64,000 nucleotides of DNA, from assembly GCA_963722665.1 (NCBI GenBank), contig CAVRNW010000024.1, positions 1 through 64,000 on the forward strand, given 5' to 3'. The notes beneath the pieces were generated by a model, which was not told where the DNA came from, searched no databases, and saw only the letters and a program-made list of their open reading frames with translations. The stretch is from Site-B1 sp963722665 (GTDB taxonomy: Bacteria; Bacteroidota; Bacteroidia; Flavobacteriales; Flavobacteriaceae). The translations under genes were made by a program, and so were the position numbers. Below are positions 48,160-58,009 of the stretch, one piece after another. The first letter of the stretch is position 1. Every line of letters starts with the position of its first letter.

Positions 48160-50592
48160 TTAATTGGTTCCTTCTTGCTCTATAATTCTGTTCTTGACGT
48201 GTTTCTCAAGCCACTGATCTTGTTCCCAAAGCATGTGCATTACCGATTCTTTTGCCCGATAACCATGGCTTTCTTTTGGCAGCATGACTAATCTGACAGG
48301 AGCTCCAAGTCCTTTTAGCGCATTGAAATAACGTTCGCTTTGCAAGGGATAAGTGCCAGAGTTATTGTCCGCTTCACCATGGATTAAAAGTAAGGGTGTC
48401 TTCATTGTGTCGCAATGCATGAATGGAGACATGTTATAATAAATTTCTGGTGCTTCCCAGTAATTTCGTTCTTCACTTTGAAATCCAAAAGGGGTCAATG
48501 TCCTATTATAAGCACCGCTTCTTGCTATTCCAGCAGCAAATAAATCTGAATGCGAAAGCAAATTAGCTGTCATAAAGGCTCCATAGGAGTGACCTCCAAC
48601 AGCTACTTTATTTCTATCGATATAGCCTAAATTGTCAACAGCATCAATGGCAGCTTTGGCATTAGATACTAGTTGTTTAATAAATGTATCATTAGGTTCT
48701 TCATCACCTTCACCAACAATTGGGAATGATGCATCATCTAAAATGACATAGCCTTTGGTTACCCAATAAATAGGAGAGCCATACCAAGGGTAAGTGAATT
48801 CATTAGCACTCTTTGTGTTTTGTCCTGCACTGCTTTTGTCCTTGAATTCTTCAGGGTAAGCCCACATGATCATTGGGTATTTATTACCTTTTTCATAATT
48901 TGTTGGCAGATATAATGTTCCGGACAACTCCAATCCATCTTCACGGTTGTATTTAATGACTTCTTTGTGAACATTTTGAATGCTGCTAAACGGATTCTCA
49001 AATTGTGTTAGCGGAATGGGAGCAATCCTTTTTTTAATGTTTCGAACATAATAATTAGGATATTCTGTTTTAGATTCGATTCTAACTAAAACTTCTCCTT
49101 TTTTCATGTCAATAGCAGATGAGATACTTTCAACCTTATCTGTATAACTTGATTGATAAAGGCGTTTGGTATTTTTAGTATTAAGATCAATTTCATCTAC
49201 AAATGGAAATTTCCCTTTCTCGCTGTAACCGTCACCAATTAAAAATGCTTTATTCTTTACAAGCTCTAATGTATATCTATCGAACTGGTTTCGTTTGGTA
49301 ACAAAAGATCCAGGATCACTGTAGATATCTTGATAATTCCTATCAAATAATACCACAGACTTTTTTTTATTGTTTGATGGGCTAAAGACATAAGTTTTTC
49401 TGTTTCTAGTATTCCACCAATAATCATAGGCAATTGCCAATTCACTATTTCCCCAATCTATTCCCCTGAAACGCCCAATGGTTTTTAACATTGGTGATCC
49501 CTCAGCTTTAAAAGGTGCATCTAACTGATAGACTTCATCACGATATGGCACTTCATTGGCAGGATCACCTTCATCCAAAGCTTCAGCCCAAATAATAGTA
49601 GCTGGTTTATCATCTCGCCAGGACAAATTTCTTTTTCCTTTTCTAACTGCCATAAATCCTTTAGGAAGATCTTCTATTAGTGGTACTTCTAAAACCGTAT
49701 TAACCAAGTTGGCATTTTTGTCATAAATTGCTGTTTTTGAAGGGAATCTTCTGTAAGGCACCAAATACGAAAAGGGTTTTTGTATGGTTGTGATCATTAT
49801 GTAATTACCGTCTGGAGAAAATGACATACTTCTGTACATGTCACTTTTCATCCATAATTGAGAAGTACCATAAAGATCTATTTTATGTATTTCTGAAAGT
49901 GCCAATTGTTCAAAATTATGCTCATCAGTCGGATTTTTTAACAGGTCTTGATAGGTCCTGTTTTGTGCTTTTATACCTGCTTCACTAATTGAAACTGTTG
50001 GCCCAGCTGGGATAGCAGTTTTAGTATCAATAAGCTCTTTTTTATCCTTTGATATCGTCTTAATTAAAATTGAGTTATTGTCTTTGAACCATGCAAAAGG
50101 TCGACCAGTATTGGCATTCAAATTGGGTTCAGTCAATCGTTTAGCCGATTTAGATTCTATATCTAACAACCACAACTCTACACCACTATTTACAGTATTT
50201 GTAAAGGCAGCCATTTTTTGGTTTGGTGACCATGAAAAATTGGCAAATCTTCCATTTTGAGGTAATCCTTCTACATCACTTTCAACACCTTTTCTACCTT
50301 TTCTAACTTTGACATCATTATAATAACTTTGTCTGCTATTGATGTTGGTCTTTGGATTGATTCGGAGTCCACCCAATCTCATTTCGGTTTCAGACAATTC
50401 ATCTATACCTTTAAAATTACTTCGGTATAGAAAGATCATATTTTCACCTTTACTATCCATCCTAATTGATGGTGCTAAAGGAGCTTCGGCTAATTCATGA
50501 ATTTCCTGTGACGGTTTTTGATACGTAACGTTATCTTGTGAAAAGCCCAAAGAACTTAAGATTAGAACGGCTAAAAGGAGAACTTTTTTCAT
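48160..50592 (-). CDS. Exported S9 family peptidase (prolyl-oligopeptidase type)
   Basis: Protein of 810 aa with a signal peptide ending GFSQ. The N-terminal two thirds form a beta-propeller (repeated WSPNQKMAAFT, SFSPDGNYIMITT blades). The C-terminal alpha/beta-hydrolase domain has the triad: Ser in GGHSYGAFMT, Asp in HGEADNNSGT and His in SHGYRAKES. The sequence YPMIMWAYPEEFKDK and its length point to the S9D (glutamyl endopeptidase-like) branch rather than DPP-IV, but this assignment is approximate. Likely periplasmic or surface peptide degradation. It is monocistronic. Confidence 0.92.
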   Translation of the reverse strand: MKKVLLLAVLILSSLGFSQDNVTYQKPSQEIHELAEAPLAPSIRMDSKGENMIFLYRSNFKGIDELSETEMRLGGLRINPKTNINSRQSYYNDVKVRKGRKGVESDVEGLPQNGRFANFSWSPNQKMAAFTNTVNSGVELWLLDIESKSAKRLTEPNLNANTGRPFAWFKDNNSILIKTISKDKKELIDTKTAIPAGPTVSISEAGIKAQNRTYQDLLKNPTDEHNFEQLALSEIHKIDLYGTSQLWMKSDMYRSMSFSPDGNYIMITTIQKPFSYLVPYRRFPSKTAIYDKNANLVNTVLEVPLIEDLPKGFMAVRKGKRNLSWRDDKPATIIWAEALDEGDPANEVPYRDEVYQLDAPFKAEGSPMLKTIGRFRGIDWGNSELAIAYDYWWNTRNRKTYVFSPSNNKKKSVVLFDRNYQDIYSDPGSFVTKRNQFDRYTLELVKNKAFLIGDGYSEKGKFPFVDEIDLNTKNTKRLYQSSYTDKVESISSAIDMKKGEVLVRIESKTEYPNYYVRNIKKRIAPIPLTQFENPFSSIQNVHKEVIKYNREDGLELSGTLYLPTNYEKGNKYPMIMWAYPEEFKDKSSAGQNTKSANEFTYPWYGSPIYWVTKGYVILDDASFPIVGEGDEEPNDTFIKQLVSNAKAAIDAVDNLGYIDRNKVAVGGHSYGAFMTANLLSHSDLFAAGIARSGAYNRTLTPFGFQSEERNYWEAPEIYYNMSPFMHCDTMKTPLLLIHGEADNNSGTYPLQSERYFNALKGLGAPVRLVMLPKESHGYRAKESVMHMLWEQDQWLEKHVKNRIIEQEGTN

Positions 50593-50806
50593 AATATGTT
50601 TTTAAAGATTAATTAACATTTGTAAAGCTAATTATTTACTCCTAAATCTGCTATTAAAAGAAAGTTAAAGGTGAACGATCGACTAAGTAAAATTTTGAAA
50701 TCGGATTTATTTTTAGTTGCTTTGTTATTCAGGTAAAAGATTTAGAAAATATTCAATTAAAAGTTGGATGGAAATGATTAAATTACCTTTATAAAATTTC
50801 TCACTT

Positions 50807-51814
50807 ATGTATAATTCAAAAATAATTGGACTTGGTAAATATCTTCCTGATAATGTAGTAACAAATGATGATCTGTCAAAAATGATGGATACCAATGACG
50901 AGTGGATACAGGAGCGAACCGGAATCCAGGAACGCAGATGGATCAAAGAAGGAACCAATGATTCATCGGCCATTATGGGTGCAAAGGCTGCCAGAATAGC
51001 TATTGAGAGATCTGGACTGACCAAGGATGATATTGATTTTATAGTGTTTGCAACCTTAAGTCCGGATATGTATTTTCCCGGATGTGGTGTTCAAATTCAG
51101 GATATGCTAGACATGAAAACCATAGGAGCTTTAGATGTAAGAAACCAATGCTCAGGATTTGTTTATGGAATATCTGTTGCAGATCAGTTTATAAAAACCG
51201 GGATGTATAAGAATATTTTGGTTATTGGAGCAGAATATCATTCAGGTGGTTTAGAAAAATCGACACGTGGAAGAGGAGTGACTGTAATTTTTGGTGATGG
51301 AGCAGGTGCAGCAGTATTGACAAGAGAAGAAGATACAACGAAAGGAATTCTTTCAACTCATCTTCATTCTGAAGGTAAACACGCTAGAGAACTAGTCGTG
51401 GAAGGACCAAGTATCATGCATTGGGTACCAGAAATTCTTGAAGCCAACGATCCTGACGACGTGTCTTATTATCCTTATATGAATGGGACTTTTGTTTTTA
51501 AACATGCGGTGGTTAGATTTAGTGAAGCCATTATGGAAGGATTAAAAACTAATAATTTAACTAAGGAAGATATTGATATGTTGATTCCTCACCAGGCTAA
51601 TTTGCGAATTTCCCAATTTATACAAAAGAAGTTTGGCTTGAGTGATGATCAGGTTTTCAACAATATTCAAAAATATGGAAATACCACTGCCGCCTCAATT
51701 CCTATTGCATTGACTGAAGCTTGGGAACAAGGAAAAATTAAGGAAGGAGATAAAGTTATACTAGTAGCTTTTGGAAGCGGATTTACTTGGGGAAGCGTAA
51801 TTATTAATTGGTAA
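50807..51814 (+). CDS. 3-oxoacyl-ACP synthase III family protein
   Basis: Protein of 335 aa of the FabH fold. The Cys-His-Asn triad is visible in RNQCSGFVYG, IPHQANLRI and KYGNTTAAS; the N-terminal DEWIQERTGIQERRW and the C-terminal GSGFTWG are family signatures. FabH starts fatty-acid elongation by condensing acyl-CoA with malonyl-ACP. Several paralogues are common in Flavobacteriia, so it may be a secondary KAS III with another primer. No fab operon neighbours are present (fabH proper usually lies with rpmF/plsX), hence no symbol. Terminator 17 nt downstream. Confidence 0.92.
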   Translation: MYNSKIIGLGKYLPDNVVTNDDLSKMMDTNDEWIQERTGIQERRWIKEGTNDSSAIMGAKAARIAIERSGLTKDDIDFIVFATLSPDMYFPGCGVQIQDMLDMKTIGALDVRNQCSGFVYGISVADQFIKTGMYKNILVIGAEYHSGGLEKSTRGRGVTVIFGDGAGAAVLTREEDTTKGILSTHLHSEGKHARELVVEGPSIMHWVPEILEANDPDDVSYYPYMNGTFVFKHAVVRFSEAIMEGLKTNNLTKEDIDMLIPHQANLRISQFIQKKFGLSDDQVFNNIQKYGNTTAASIPIALTEAWEQGKIKEGDKVILVAFGSGFTWGSVIINW

Positions 51815-51830
51815 ATAACAAAAAATATAA

Positions 51831-51862
51831 AAAAGCCAAAACTATTATTTTGGCTTTTTTAT
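51831..51862 (+). terminator. Terminator after the KAS III gene
   Basis: AAAAGCCAAAA (51831-51841) pairs with TTTTGGCTTTT (51848-51858), followed by further T. Confidence 0.9.
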
Positions 51863-51974
51863 GCTATTAATCAATTAAATACTAACTATTATTATATGTT
51901 TTTATTTCGTCGTAAATAATTGATTATAATTACATTAATAACGTTATTTCTTTTTGTTTATTTTATATAAATCA

Positions 51975-52004
51975 AAAACCCAAAGCCAAAAGCTTTGGGT
52001 TTTC
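51975..52004. terminator. Second strong hairpin in the 51815-52190 intergenic region
   Basis: AAAACCCAAAGC (51975-51986) pairs perfectly with GCTTTGGGTTTT (51992-52003). The 376-nt gap holds no supported coding frame. On the minus strand, the 35-40 nt preceding this hairpin and those preceding the 51831 hairpin look alike (shared GTTAGT and TTAATAG blocks), as if a short unit were present twice. The transcript it terminates is unknown. Confidence 0.7.
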
Positions 52005-52190
52005 TATTAATAACCACATTAACACTAACCATCAACTATTATGTAGGTTATTAAATTCTTATATGGTTTTTTCGCAGTAAAGTAATTTTAGTTTTCTTTT
52101 TAAATGGCTCGTTGTTGTATCTTATTCAATAGACGAGTATTTTTACGATCTGTTACAATTAGTATTGATACTTAACTCAGTTTTAACAAA

Positions 52191-52553
52191 ATGAAAAAGA
52201 AAACACTTGTACTTGGAGCTTCTTTAAAAACTCATCGATATTCAAATTATGCTATAGAGAGTCTAGTGACTAATAAACATGTAGTTGTGGCCTTAGGTTC
52301 AAGAAATGGGAAAGTTGCAGGAATAAATATTGAAACTGAATTTTTACACTATAAGGATATTGATACTATTACAATTTATTTGAATGCAAAAAGGCAAAAA
52401 ATATTTTACGATTATATTGTATCTCTGAAACCGAAACGTGTCATCTTTAATCCGGGAACAGAAAATCCAGAATTGTATTCAATTTTGAAGGAAAATAATA
52501 TTGCATTTGAAGAATCCTGCACGCTTGTTTTACTTTCTACGAATCAATATTAA
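52191..52553 (+). CDS. CoA-binding (Rossmann) domain protein
   Basis: Protein of 120 aa formed by a single CoA_binding_2 Rossmann domain: the LVLGASLKTHRYSNYAIESL nucleotide loop at the N-terminus and the FNPGTENPELYSILKENN segment near the end, as in YccU-like proteins. These bind CoA; the biological role is not settled. The last 24 nt overlap, tail to tail, the 3' end of the symporter gene on the other strand. It is preceded by a long AT-rich leader. Confidence 0.85.
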   Translation: MKKKTLVLGASLKTHRYSNYAIESLVTNKHVVVALGSRNGKVAGINIETEFLHYKDIDTITIYLNAKRQKIFYDYIVSLKPKRVIFNPGTENPELYSILKENNIAFEESCTLVLLSTNQY

Positions 52554-53966
52554 GCCTAAAAATGTTAAAAAACCATTCAAAATCAAAATAAAAAATCCAA
52601 ATTCAAATCCGAGCCATTTAAAACTATTTACACTAATAATATAAGAAAGGATAGGTGATAATATGGCAATTATTGGAACCAATTTATCTCTGACATGCCA
52701 ATTCGTGAATAATCCATAGGCGTAAAGACCCAAAAGGGGACCATAAGTATATCCTGCAAAAACAAAAAGTTTGGCAATAACACTTTCGTCTTTTATAAGA
52801 TATTTAAAGGAGATAATAACCAGAATAAGAACAAACGAAATAAGGATATGAATCTGCTTTCTAACCTTGACTTGTTTTTCTTTATCGTATTTTTTTTCAA
52901 TATCTAATATATCGATACTGAATGAGGTGGTGAGAGAAGTTAAAGCACTATCTGCACTACTGTATGCAGCTGCAATCAATCCGAGTAAGAAAAATACAAA
53001 AACTCCAAATCCCAAATGGTTTTTAGCTAAAATAGGAAAGAGATCGTCTTTATGAGCATCAATACCGTTTTGTTGAGCATATACGGTCAATAGAAGTCCT
53101 AAACTTAAAAATACAAAATTCACAATAGTCAATACAATTGTGAACCAAAACATATTCTTTTGGGCATCTTTTAGGCTTCTGCAGGTCAGGTTCTTTTGCA
53201 TCATATCCTGGTCCAGACCTGTCATTACAATTGCAATGAAGGCACCTGAAATGAATTGTTTCCAAAAATAAGTACCCGACTTGTAATCGTCAAAAAAGAA
53301 GATTTTACTTAGGTCGCTGTCCAAAATATAACTCAGTAAATTTCCTTCAGAAATATTTAGTTCATCACTCACAAAATAAATGGCAACACCAACCGCAACA
53401 AGCATAAAAAGAGTCTGTAAGGTATCGGTCCAGACTATGGTTTTTATTCCCGATTTAAAAGTATACAACCAAATAAGTAAAACAGTAATGGTTACTGTTT
53501 GCCAAAATTCAACTCCCAGTTCATCAAATAGAATGATCTGAAGAACATTTGCAACCAGATACAATCTAAAACTGGCACCTACAATTCTGGAAATTAAAAA
53601 GAAGGAGGCTCCTGTCTTATAAGAAAAATTCCCAAATCTTTCCTCTAAGTAAGTATATATTGATGTAAGATTCAGTCTGTAATATAAAGGTAAAAGTACG
53701 GTTCCAATAACAAGATATCCAATGATATATCCAAGAACAACCTGCATATAACTGAATTGTGAGGCCTCGATCCATCCAGGAACGGAAATAAAAGTAACTC
53801 CTGATAAGGAAGCACCTATCATTCCGAAAGCCACTACATACCATGGAGATTGCTTATTAGCCTTAAAAAAGGCTTCATTTCCCGATCTTTTTCCTGTAAA
53901 ATATGAGATTAAAATAAGTAGCCCAAAATAAGCTGCAATTAATAGAATAATCTGCGTTGCGTTCAT
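52530..53966 (-). CDS. Sodium:solute symporter family (SSS) transporter
   Basis: Protein of 478 aa with about thirteen transmembrane helices of the LeuT-like SSS fold. The N-terminus FGLLILISYFTGKRSGNEAFF (in part) and the helix-1 to helix-2 motif with SGVTFISVPGW are typical, as is GLDQDMMQKNLTC after helix 6 and SSADSALTSLTTSFSIDIL in helix 8, where the second sodium site is built. Substrate (sugar, amino acid, carboxylate) cannot be read from sequence. It is divergent from recR, a common neighbourhood in Flavobacteriia. Confidence 0.92.
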   Translation of the reverse strand: MNATQIILLIAAYFGLLILISYFTGKRSGNEAFFKANKQSPWYVVAFGMIGASLSGVTFISVPGWIEASQFSYMQVVLGYIIGYLVIGTVLLPLYYRLNLTSIYTYLEERFGNFSYKTGASFFLISRIVGASFRLYLVANVLQIILFDELGVEFWQTVTITVLLIWLYTFKSGIKTIVWTDTLQTLFMLVAVGVAIYFVSDELNISEGNLLSYILDSDLSKIFFFDDYKSGTYFWKQFISGAFIAIVMTGLDQDMMQKNLTCRSLKDAQKNMFWFTIVLTIVNFVFLSLGLLLTVYAQQNGIDAHKDDLFPILAKNHLGFGVFVFFLLGLIAAAYSSADSALTSLTTSFSIDILDIEKKYDKEKQVKVRKQIHILISFVLILVIISFKYLIKDESVIAKLFVFAGYTYGPLLGLYAYGLFTNWHVRDKLVPIIAILSPILSYIISVNSFKWLGFEFGFFILILNGFLTFLGLILIRRK

Positions 53967-54046
53967 AAGAATTGAATTCCGCAGCTAAAAATACAAATTA
54001 CAATATTATATATCATTCTTAATTCAAAAATTGTAAATTCGCAGCG

Positions 54047-54664
54047 ATGGAATTCTCTTCAAAATTATTGGAAAATGCTGTGAATGAAATGTCGCAATTG
54101 CCTGGTATTGGTAAGCGTACAGCATTGCGTTTGGTTCTGCATTTATTGAATCAGCCTAAAGAGCAAACCAATCAGTTGGTTGATGCCCTTAAAAGGCTTC
54201 GTGGAGAGATCAAATTCTGTAAAAGTTGTAATAATATAAGCGATGTGGAGATCTGTGAGATATGTTCCAATCCTAATAGAAATGGTGAGATCATATGTGT
54301 TGTGGAAGATGTTAGAGATGTAATGGCAATTGAAAACACTAGTTCCTTTAAAGGATTATACCATGTATTAGGAGGAAAAATTTCTCCTATGGATGGTATT
54401 GGTCCAAATGAACTTAATATTACGCCTTTAGTAAATAAAGTTAAAACAAGAAAGATAAAGGAAATCATTTTTGCCCTAAGTTCTACCATGGAGGGTGATA
54501 CAACCAATTTCTATATCTACAAACAAATACAGGATTATGACGTTATTACTTCAACAATAGCCAGGGGGATTTCAGTAGGCGATGAACTGGAATATGCCGA
54601 TGAGATCACCTTGGGAAGAAGCATTTTGAACAGAATTCCTTTTGAGTCATCCTTAAAACATTAA
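54047..54664 (+). CDS. recR: Recombination mediator protein RecR
   Basis: Protein of 205 aa that loads RecA through the RecFOR pathway. Seen in order: helix-hairpin-helix MSQLPGIGKRTALRL (about 14-28); a four-cysteine zinc finger C-x2-C-x8-C-x2-C (about 57-72, CKSC and CEIC); the Toprim domain starting ICVVEDVRDV with GGKISPMDGIGP; and the C-terminal ARGISVGDELEYADEITL Walker-B-like segment. Length and motif order are standard. The glycosyltransferase gene starts 6 nt after its stop. Confidence 0.96.
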   Translation: MEFSSKLLENAVNEMSQLPGIGKRTALRLVLHLLNQPKEQTNQLVDALKRLRGEIKFCKSCNNISDVEICEICSNPNRNGEIICVVEDVRDVMAIENTSSFKGLYHVLGGKISPMDGIGPNELNITPLVNKVKTRKIKEIIFALSSTMEGDTTNFYIYKQIQDYDVITSTIARGISVGDELEYADEITLGRSILNRIPFESSLKH

Positions 54665-54670
54665 ACTTTT

Positions 54671-55768
54671 TTGAAGCTATCTATCGTCATCCTAAATTAT
54701 AATGTACACTATTTTTTGCAATTATGCCTCCAGAGTGTACAGGCTGCTACCGTTGATATTGATTCTGAAATTATTGTGGTGGATAACAATTCCGGTGATA
54801 GTAGTTGCCAAATGGTCAAGGAATTATTTCCAGATGTGATTTTAGTGGAAAATAACGAAAATTATGGGTTTTCAAAAGGAAATAATATAGGAGTAAAGAA
54901 ATCCAAAGGTGAATTTATTTGTATTTTAAATCCCGATACTGTGGTTCCAGAAGATACTTACACTAACCTTTTGAATTTTGTAGATGGTAAAGATAAACTT
55001 GGTATTGTTGGTTGCAAGCTGATTGATGGTTCTGGAAAATTTCTTCCGGAGAGTAAGAGAAATGTTCCAACTGCTGCTGTCTCCCTTCAAAAAATGATTG
55101 GGAATTCAAAAACGTATTATGCTAATCACTTAAAAGAAGATGAAGCGGGTGAGGTTGATATTTTGGCAGGTGCTTTTATGTTTTTAAAAAAGGATTTATA
55201 TGAAGAGATAAAAGGTTTTGATGAAGATTATTTTATGTATGGTGAAGATATTGACTTTTCCTTTCAGGCTTTAAAATTGGGATATAAAAATTATTATTAC
55301 CCTAATATTACAGTGCTTCATTTTAAAGGTGAAAGTACCCTAAAGGATAAACTTTATGCAAAGCGATTTTATAGTGCGATGCAGATTTTTTATAAAAAGC
55401 ATTTTAAAAAGAATTTTTTAGCAGATTCAGTAATCTGGCTGGGCATTAAAATGATAACAACAATACACATAAAGCCTAAAGAGAATCGACGTCAGGTCAA
55501 AAAATACGTATTGATATCTGATTCGATAAATACAGCACTAAAGTCGGTACTTAAAAAAGATGTTGATTTGTTTTATAATAATTATAAACTCGAAGATAAG
55601 CAGGAAATTATTTTTGATGGTAAAAAGCTTAGTTTTAAAGATATAATTAACAGAATGTCGGCATTATCAAAACATTATCAATTGACCTTTAAAATATTGC
55701 CGAAAAAGTCTAATTTTATTATTGGCAGCAACAGTTCAAAATCAAAAGGTGAAGTGATTACATTTTGA
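54671..55768 (+). CDS. Glycosyltransferase family 2
   Basis: Protein of 365 aa. It starts at a TTG (54671) giving KLSIVILNYNVHYFL, the normal beginning of this family, and no ATG is available at that place. GT-A fold features: IVVDNNSGD, NENYGFSKGNNIG, CILNPDTVVPE (DXD-equivalent) and GFDEDYFMYGEDIDFSFQ, the rhamnosyltransferase-like catalytic region. A single C-terminal extension (about 255-365) lacks a clear membrane helix. It likely adds a sugar to a surface polysaccharide or glycolipid. It is translationally linked to recR by a 6-nt gap. Confidence 0.92.
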   Translation: MKLSIVILNYNVHYFLQLCLQSVQAATVDIDSEIIVVDNNSGDSSCQMVKELFPDVILVENNENYGFSKGNNIGVKKSKGEFICILNPDTVVPEDTYTNLLNFVDGKDKLGIVGCKLIDGSGKFLPESKRNVPTAAVSLQKMIGNSKTYYANHLKEDEAGEVDILAGAFMFLKKDLYEEIKGFDEDYFMYGEDIDFSFQALKLGYKNYYYPNITVLHFKGESTLKDKLYAKRFYSAMQIFYKKHFKKNFLADSVIWLGIKMITTIHIKPKENRRQVKKYVLISDSINTALKSVLKKDVDLFYNNYKLEDKQEIIFDGKKLSFKDIINRMSALSKHYQLTFKILPKKSNFIIGSNSSKSKGEVITF

Positions 55769-55859
55769 TAATTAAATAGTTGTTGATTAATAATTAAAAC
55801 ATATCTTTTTTTATTAATTTTGCAAACCAAAACACAATTTAACGGAATTCATTACAGAT

Positions 55860-57185
55860 ATGGCAAAGTTTGAACTTAAACTACCAAAAATGGGAGAAAG
55901 TGTTGCAGAGGCAACTATTACCTCATGGTTAAAAGAAGTTGGAGACAAAATAGAGATGGATGAGCCTGTTCTGGAAATCGCTACTGATAAAGTAGATAGC
56001 GAAGTTCCCAGTGAAGTTGACGGTGTTTTAGTAGAGAAATTATTTAATGTCGATGATGTTGTTCAAGTTGGCCAAACCATTGCGGTAATTGAAATTGAAG
56101 GAGATGGAGAAAATACTGAAATTGCAAAGACTCCTAAGTTAGAGGAAGTTAGTCTTAAGGAGTCGACTCCCGAAGTTACCGAAGTACAAAAATCTGTTGA
56201 AACTGCCAAAGAAACAGTCACTCCTGTTATTTCCAGTGAAGCACGCTTTTACTCGCCATTGGTAAAAAATATAGCCAAAAAAGAAGGAATTTCTCAAGAG
56301 GTGTTAGATGCACTTCCTGGAACAGGAAAAGAAGGACGAGTTACCAAAAACGATATTCTTGCCTATCTGGATAATAAAAGTTCTGATACCTCAAAACCTC
56401 AGGAAGTAATTAAAGAGTTAGCAACTCAACCAATATCAACTCCAAAACAGGAAAAGCCTCCTGTAATTCAAAGTGCCGGAGATGAGATCATCGAAATGAC
56501 CAGAATGGGTAAACTGGTTGCAAAACATATGGTCGATTCTATTCAAACTTCTGCGCATGTACAAAGCTTTATAGAGGCAGACGTTACTAAAATTTGGAAT
56601 TGGAGGAACAAAATTAAAGATGAATTTTTCAAGCGGGAAGGTGAAAACCTGACATTCACTCCAATTTTTATGGAGGCTGTGGCCAAAGCCCTCCGCGATT
56701 TTCCTATGCTGAATATTTCTGTACAAGGTGATACCGTAATAAAAAAGAAAAATATAAATTTAGGTATGGCTACAGCTCTTGGAGATGGCAATTTAATAGT
56801 TCCCGTAATAAAGAATGCAGACCAATTGAATTTGGTTGGTATGACAAAACAGGTCAATGATCTGGCGAATCGTGCACGTAATAATCAGTTAAAACCAGAT
56901 GATATCCAAGGTGGGACTTATTCTGTTACCAATGTGGGAACCTTTGGAAGTATTATGGGAACACCAATAATAAATCAACCTCAGGTAGGTATTTTGGCAT
57001 TAGGAGCAATTCGCAAAGTTCCTGCTGTTATTGAAACATCTGAAGGGGATTTTATTGGCATCAGATACAGAATGTTCTTATCTCATTCTTATGACCACAG
57101 AGTTGTTAATGGTGCTCTTGGTGGTCAATTTGTGAAAGCCGTTAAAGATTATTTAGAGTCCTGGGATAGTAATCGCGAAATCTAA
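55860..57185 (+). CDS. Dihydrolipoamide acyltransferase, E2 of a 2-oxoacid dehydrogenase complex
   Basis: Protein of 441 aa. Domains: one lipoyl domain (about 1-78) with the lipoylated Lys in EIATDKVDSEVPSE; a Pro/Glu-rich linker; an E1/E3-binding domain (about 131-170, FYSPLVKNIAKKEGISQEVL); and the catalytic acyltransferase domain (about 205-441) ending in the SHSYDHRVVNGALGG active site (His, Asp/Asn). The combination fits branched-chain or 2-oxoglutarate E2; the DHRVVNG motif and single lipoyl domain favour the branched-chain type. E1 and E3 genes are not in the window. A TAATTTTG -7 box lies at 55815-55822. Confidence 0.93.
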   Translation: MAKFELKLPKMGESVAEATITSWLKEVGDKIEMDEPVLEIATDKVDSEVPSEVDGVLVEKLFNVDDVVQVGQTIAVIEIEGDGENTEIAKTPKLEEVSLKESTPEVTEVQKSVETAKETVTPVISSEARFYSPLVKNIAKKEGISQEVLDALPGTGKEGRVTKNDILAYLDNKSSDTSKPQEVIKELATQPISTPKQEKPPVIQSAGDEIIEMTRMGKLVAKHMVDSIQTSAHVQSFIEADVTKIWNWRNKIKDEFFKREGENLTFTPIFMEAVAKALRDFPMLNISVQGDTVIKKKNINLGMATALGDGNLIVPVIKNADQLNLVGMTKQVNDLANRARNNQLKPDDIQGGTYSVTNVGTFGSIMGTPIINQPQVGILALGAIRKVPAVIETSEGDFIGIRYRMFLSHSYDHRVVNGALGGQFVKAVKDYLESWDSNREI

Positions 57186-57230
57186 TTAGGGCTTGTTTAA
57201 ATTCTCTATCTTTGATTGAAATAGTATTAA

Positions 57231-58008
57231 ATGAAGTTAAATCTTACTAAAACCATTTGTTTTTTTGACCTGGAAACTACAGGAACTAACATTTCAAAGG
57301 ACAGAATCGTTGAAATATCCATACTTAAAGTTTTTCCTGACGGAAAGGAAGAAAGTAAAACCTGGTTAGTAAATCCTGAAATGAAAATACCTAAGGAAGT
57401 AATTGCCATTCATGGTATTACAGATGAGGATGTTAAGGATAAACCTACTTTTAAGGAATTAGCCAAGGAAATTCATAACTTTTTTAAAAGATTCAGATTT
57501 AGGCGGATTTAACTCGAATAGATTCGATATTCCTATTCTCGCCGAAGAAATGCTTCGTGCCGACCTTGATTTTGATATGAAGAACAGAGTGTCAGTTGAT
57601 GTTCAAACTATATTCCATAAAATGGAACAGCGTACTTTAACAGCTGCATATAAATTCTATTGTGATAAGAATCTGGATGATGCGCATAGCGCAGAAGCCG
57701 ATACTAAGGCAACTTATCACGTATTAAAGGCACAAATAGAAAAGTACGATGCACTTGAAAATGACACCAAGTTTTTATCAGAATTCAGTTCAAGAAAGCA
57801 ATTTGCCGATTTAGCCGGTTTTATTTCGTACAATAAGAAAGGAGAAGAATGTTTTGCTTTTGGCAAGCATAAGAATAAACGTGTATTAGATGTAATGGAG
57901 AAGGAGCCCGGATATTTTGGCTGGTTATTGAATGCTGATTTCCCTTTGTATACAAAAAAAGTACTGACCGCAATTAAACTCAGAAATTTTAATAACAAGT
58001 TAACTTAA
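57231..58008 (+). CDS. 3'-5' exonuclease (DnaQ-like) with C-terminal DUF3820, apparent 1-nt insertion
   Basis: Two frames (to 57512, and from about 57490) belong to one 258-aa gene. One extra base in the run TTTTTTAAAA at 57480-57489 shifts the frame; removing it gives NFFKDSDLGGFNSNRFDIP and a length divisible by three. DEDDh exonuclease motifs: FFDLETTG (Exo I), GFNSNRFDIP (Exo II), DAHSAEADT (Exo III with His and Asp). The C-terminal about 60 aa (FGKHKNKRVLDVMEKEPGYF) match DUF3820. It probably trims single-stranded DNA or RNA ends. The FAH gene follows directly. A homopolymer indel is the likely cause; real inactivation is possible. Confidence 0.87.
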
Positions 58009-58009
58009 G

